Source of the DNA: JAJEAD01 sp965221555
GTDB taxonomy: Bacteria; Pseudomonadota; Gammaproteobacteria; HK1
Direction: 5' to 3'
DNA length: 64,000 bases
NCBI GenBank assembly: GCA_965221555.1
Contig: OZ244895.1
Span: 2,542,001-2,606,000, forward strand
This document shows, piece by piece, positions 32,701-38,700 of the stretch (position 1 is its first letter; each line of letters starts with the position of its first letter). The notes under the pieces were generated by a model that was given only the letters and a program-made list of their open reading frames with translations, was not told where the DNA came from and searched no databases. The translations under genes were made by a program, and so were the position numbers.

Positions 32701-35700
32701 GGTCCATTGGCTCCAGGCCGTGTCCGTCTTCTTCTTGTGGCGCACGTCGATGGTGTCGACCGTGCCCTTGTCCGGCAGGTCCCAGGTCAGGGTCACCGTT
32801 GTGTCGCCCGCGCTGGCCTGCAGGTTGCTCGGGGCCGAGGGCTTCGCCAGCTGCGGCGTGCCCTCCACGCTGGCCGACGGGCCCGTGCCCGCGGCGTTCA
32901 CCGCGCGGACCTCGAACAGGTAGTCGGTGCCGTTGACCAGGCCCGTCACCCGGGACCGCTCCGCCGTGCCCGCCAGGGAGCTCCATGCGCTCCAGCCGGT
33001 GTCGGGGGCCATCTTCACCTTGTGGCGCAGCTCGACGCTGTCGATACGGCTGGTGTTGGTCGGCAACGTCCACAGCACCACCACCTCGGTGTCGCCGGGC
33101 ACCGCGCTCAGGTTGGTCGGCGCCCCAGGCGCCACCAGCGGGGGCACCGGGGTGGCCGAGACCGACGCCGCCGCGCCGGGGCCGGAGGCGTTCTCCGCCC
33201 GCACCTCGAAGTTGTACAGCTCGCCGTTGGTCAGGCCCGTCACGGTGTGGGTGGTGGCGTTCGCCGCCAGGTCAACCCAGGCCTCCCAGTCTTTCGCCGT
33301 GTCCGCCTTGTGGCGCGCCTGCACCTTGGTCAGCACGCCGGAGTTTGTCGGCAGGGTCCAGCTCAGGACGACTTGGGTGTCGCCGGGGGCCGCCGCCAGG
33401 CCGGTCGGTGCGGTCGGCACCGCCACCGGCGTCGAATCCACCTCCGCCACGGCGCCGCGGCCCGCGCCGTTCAGCGCGCGCACGATGAACGTGTACTCGG
33501 TGCCGTTGGTCAGGCCGGTGACCTCGTGGCTGGTCGCGTCCTTCGCCAGATCAACCCAAGGCTGGAAGTTCGCCGCGCTCTTCAGCTTGTATGCCACCTG
33601 CAGCCTGTCGATTTCGCTGGTGTTGGTCGGCAGATCCCAAGTCAGGGCCACCGCGCCGTCGCCCACGGCGGCGGTCAGGTTGCCGGGGGCGTCCGGGACC
33701 GCCAGCTTTGGCTGGGCGTCCACGGCCACTGAGTCGCTGCTGCCGGCGGCGTTGGTGGCACGGACCTCGAACTCGTAGGACACGCCGTTGTCGAGGCCGG
33801 TTTCGGTGTGGGTGGTGGCGTCCTTGGCCAGCAGGGTCCATTGGCTCCAGCTCTTGTCCGTCTTCTTCTTGTGACGCACGTCGATGGTGACCACCGTGCC
33901 CTTGTCCGGCAGGTCCCAGGTCAGGGTCACCTGGGTATCGCCCGCGCTGGCCTGCAGATTGCTCGGGGCCGAAGGCTTCGCCAGCTCCGGCGTGCCCTCC
34001 ACGCTCGCCGACGGACCCGTGCCCGCGGTGTTCACCGCGCGGACTTCGAACAGGTAGTCGGTGCCGTTGACCAGGCCCGTCACCCGGGACCGCTCCGCCG
34101 TGCCGACCAGGGAGCTCCACTCGCTCCAGCCGGTGTCGGGGGCCGTCTTCACCTTGTGGCGCAGCTCGACGCTGTCGATTTGGCTGGTGTTGGTCGGCAG
34201 GGTCCACAGCACCACCACTTCGGTGTCGCCGGGCACCGTGCTCAGGTTGGTCGGCGCGCCAGGCGTATCCAGTGGGGGCGCCCGCGGGGTCGCTGCGCCG
34301 GTGGCCGGCTCGCCGTTGCCGGCGCTGTTGGTGGCGCGCACTTCAAAGGTGTAGCCGGTGCCGTTGGTCAGGCCGGTGACCTTGTGGTTGGTGGCGTCGG
34401 AGGACGGCAGGTCGGTCCATTTGTCGCGGGCGTCGTCAAACGGCAGGTCCACCGTGGCCTTCCAGCGCACCTGCACGGTGTCGATCTCGCTGGTGTTGGT
34501 GGGCAGCGTCCAGCTCAGATCCACTTCGGCGTTGCCCGCCGTGGCGCTGAGTCCGGTCGGGGCGCCGGGGACCGCCAGCTTCGGCGTTCCGGCCGTCCGC
34601 GCCGCCGGGCCGGCGCCGGACGCGCTCTCCGCGCGCACTTCGAAGAGGTAGTCCTGGCCGTTCTTCAGGTTGGTCACGGTGTGGGTGGTGGCGTCCGCGG
34701 CCAGGTCGGTCCAGGGCTCCCAGGTGGTCTCGCCCCGGGCCTGGTGGCGCACCTGCACCTTGTCCAGCGCGCTGGCGTTGGTGGGCAGGTCCCAGCTCAG
34801 GCTCACCGAGCGGTCGCCCGCGGTGGCCGTCAGGTTGTCCGGGGCGTCCGGGACCGCCACTTGCGGCGTCGCCTTGACTGCGTCGGAGGCCTCGCCCAGC
34901 AGGCTGCCGGCCACGGCGCGGATCTGGAAGGTGTACTCGGTGCCGTTGGTCAGGCCGGTCACTGTGTGGGTGACGGTGTCGGCGCCGCTGTCCGGAATGT
35001 CATCCCACAGGTTGATCCCCACGGTTTCAGAGTTGAAAACCTGGTACTTGGTGATGCTGTCGTCACCGGGGTTGGCCCAGATCAGGGTGACTTCCGCGTC
35101 GCCGGCTATGGCGACCAGGCTCCTCGGCTTGGCGGGCGGCTCCAGTTCGTCGTAGATAGCGGTGACCGTGGTCGCGGCGGCGTTGTCGTTGCCGGCGGCG
35201 TCCTGGGCCACGCCCGCCGCCACGGCGACGCTGAACTCGCCCTCGGCCTTCGGCGTGATCTTCGCCGTGTAGACCGGCGCTGCCGGATCCGGTTGGGCGA
35301 AGTCCGAAGCGTCGGCGTTGGTCAATGTGATGTCGCCGGCCTCGAAGCCGGTGACGGACTCGCTGAAGGTGAAGGTGGCATCCACCGCTGCGTTGACCGT
35401 TCCGGAAACGCCCGTGATGGCCACCGTTGGCGCCGTGTTGTCCAACTCGTACGTAATCTGATTGCCGCGGGGCGGGGTCCGGTTACGGAGCGTATTGCCA
35501 ACGCAGTCCGTGACCTGCGCATGATTCAGCGTCAAGGTGGCCGTGCCGTTGTAGCCAGCCAACGCGCCGCCGGAAATGTTTACGACGTAGGGAGCGTAGA
35601 CTCCGCAGGTATTCGGATCATCGGCCCCCGGGGTCACGGTCAGCGTCGGCTCCTGCGTGATCGCCGGCACGAAGGTAACCGTATAGGCAGCCGCACTGCC

Positions 35701-38700
35701 GGCCCCCGAATGGCGCATGCTTTCGTTGTATTGAACCGCCCACTGCACCGAATCCCGGTTGGTCGGGGACTTCGCGTCGGTGTTCCCAGTTTCGCTGTCG
35801 TAACGGTGAATTGAAGTTACGTGTGGAGGGGTCCTGTCCAGCAGGTAGGTGTCGTCGTTGGTCCCCGTCGGCGTGGTGTCGGTCAGCGCGTTGCCGGCGG
35901 CATCCTGGATGTCGTGGCCTTGTACGAACTCCAGGTTCACCGTGCCGGCCAGCACCACCAAATTGCCACCGGCCACCTTCACGTCCCAGGTGGTGCCGTC
36001 CGTGCCGACTGCCGTCGCCGTCTCCGCCCCGTCCGTACCCGCAACGTGGAAGTCATCGTCGGACACATTCACCACCGCCTCGCTGAACGTCACCCGCCAG
36101 GTCAAGGTCACTGCGTTGGTGGGTGAAGTTGGCGGATCATGTCGCACAATGCTCGCCACCCGCGGCGCCTGGTTGTCCAGGCTCACTTCACTGACTGGGC
36201 CGGCGCCGCCACCGTTCACCGCGCGCACCTGGAAGGTGTAGGTGCCGTCGCTATTCAGGCCCGTCACCGTGTGGCTGGTGGTGGTGGCATCGCTTCCGGT
36301 GATGTCCGTCCAGGCCGTGCTGTCCGGCACGGTGGTTCCCTCGGCGTAGCGCACCCGCCAGTTGCTCGCTGTCGCAATCGCGTCCCAGGACAGGTCCACT
36401 TCGCCGGTGTTCGCGCCCAATGCCGCCGCGAAGTTCGCCGGCTTGGTCAGGGTCGCGGTGGAGGCCACCACCTCGATGTCGAAGGTCCTCGTGTCCTCGT
36501 CCGTCGCGCCCGTCACGCTGTCCGTGTCCGACACGGTCAAGGTGTAGGTCTGGGCCGCCGTCACCCGTACCGGCGTGCCGGTGAAGCGTGGTGCGTTGTT
36601 CTGGCCCGGATCGACGCCAGCGTCGTCCGGACCGTCGCCGTCATAGGCCAAGCCCGCGGGCAGCGCCGGCGTCAGCACGTACTTCAACTTGCCGTCGCCC
36701 GTGTTCGACCACAGGAACTCACTGTCCTCCGTCTCGCCCACCGTGAAGGTCTGGGGCGCCACGGAAAGAGTGCTGAATACCGGCTTGCTGTTTACCTCGT
36801 CTCCCTCGAAACGAAGCGTCGCCGTGTAGGTCGCCGCGGACGTCTTGCCGGCGGTGTCGGTCACCTTGAAGGTGAAGGTCGTGTTGAAGTCGGCGTTGCC
36901 GTCGGGTGGGAAGAAGGCCAGAACCTTCTCCCCGCGCGAGTTTTGGACTTCGGACACCGGAATCTTGTTGCCGGCTTCAACGTCCTTCTCTTCCACCGTC
37001 GACCTGCTGGAGGCGGGAATCGTCTTCAGCTTGCCCGTGTCCGGCAGGGTCACAATCTCGACCTCCCGGAACGCCGCGTCGGAGGAGTCAGCCGGCGTGT
37101 ACGGGAACGCGCTGATGGTGCTGTCTCGCGACGCCTCCAGCCTCTTGCGCGGTTTGGACACTTCCAGTGCGAAGTCCGCGCTCGTGGGCCACGGCGCCAT
37201 CGCCGTGGGCGACGCCGTCACTGTGAGGGAGGGGTTGCCAGAGCCTCTGAAGTTACGCGCACGAATTTCGAACGCGTATTGCGTGCCGTTGGTCAGATTG
37301 CGAACCGTATGGCTCGCGGTTGTCTGGCCACTGTTGGCGATATCCGCCCACTGCGCGCTGTCCGGAATGCTCGAACCTTCACCGTAACGAAGCTCGTACC
37401 TGTTGATGCGGAAGCCGGGATAACCAATCGTTGCTTTCCAATCCAGTGTCACCTCGGTGTTACCCGCCGTCGCCGTCAGACCAGTCGGCGGGCTCGGTGC
37501 TCTCTGTCCGAAAATCTTGATCGTGAACGTGAGGCTCGCCGTGTCGCCATCCTCGTCCGTCACGGTGTAGGTGTACTGCCCATGCGGCGTCTCAAGACTC
37601 GAATACTCCGTCGGCAAGCCGCTGAGGGTGCGCGTATCGGGGTCGAAAGTCAGGCCCCCCGGCGGCGGCGGATTCAGCGCGTACGTCAGCGTGCCGGTAC
37701 CGTTGAAAGCCTCGGGTAACGTCAATGTCGGGATCGCTTCGCCCTGCGTATAGTCCTGGAGAGGGACCCACGCCAGGCCAAAACTCGGCACCCCCGCAAT
37801 CAGCAGCGTCGTCGAGACCGTGGCGACATAGCCATCGCCCACGCTGTTACTGGCGCGCACCTGGAACGTATACGAGTTGGCGTTGGTCAGGCCGGTTACC
37901 GTGGTGGTCGTTGGCCTGCCGAGGATGTCGGTCCACTCCCCATAGTTGCCGTCGCGGAAGACACTCCAGCGCACCTGCACCTTGGTAATCTCGGTGGTGT
38001 TGGTCGGCAACGTCCAACTCAGGATGACTTGGGCGTTGCCGGCCGTTGCGGTCAGCCCCGTTGGTGGGAAGGGGAGCACCAGCGGCGTCGGGGTGGCCGT
38101 GGTGGTGGCTGCGGGGCCGTTGATGGCGATGTTGGTGGCGGTGTTGGTGGCGCGCACCTCGAAGGTGTAGTTAGTGCCGTTAGTAAGGCCTGTCACCGTG
38201 TAGGTGGTGGCCGCGGCGTCGTTGAGGCTGGTCCAGGTGTCGCTGGCGCCAAACGGCAAGTCGGCAGTGGCCTTCCAGCGCACCTGCATGTCGCCGACCA
38301 CGCTGGTGTCGATGGGCAGCGTCCAGGACAGAAAAACCTGGGCGTTGCCTCGCGTGGTGCTCAGGTTCGTGGGCGCTCCCGGAACTGCCGACGCCGTCGG
38401 GGTGGCCGTGGTGGAGGCCGACGGGCCGTTGCCGGAGAAATTGATGCCGCGCACCTCGAAGGTGTAGGCCGTGCCGTTGGTAAGGCCTGTCACCGTGTAG
38501 GTGGTGGCTGTGTAGTCGTTGAGGTTGGTCCAGGTATCGCTGTCGCCAAACGGCAAATCAGCAGTAGCCTTCCAGCGCACCTGCATGTCGTTAGACACAT
38601 TGGGAGATGGCCGCGTCCAGCTCAAGATGACCTGGGCATTGCCGGCCAAGGCCGTAAAGTCGGTCGGCACCGTTGGCACCTGAGCCTGAGCGACAGCGAC

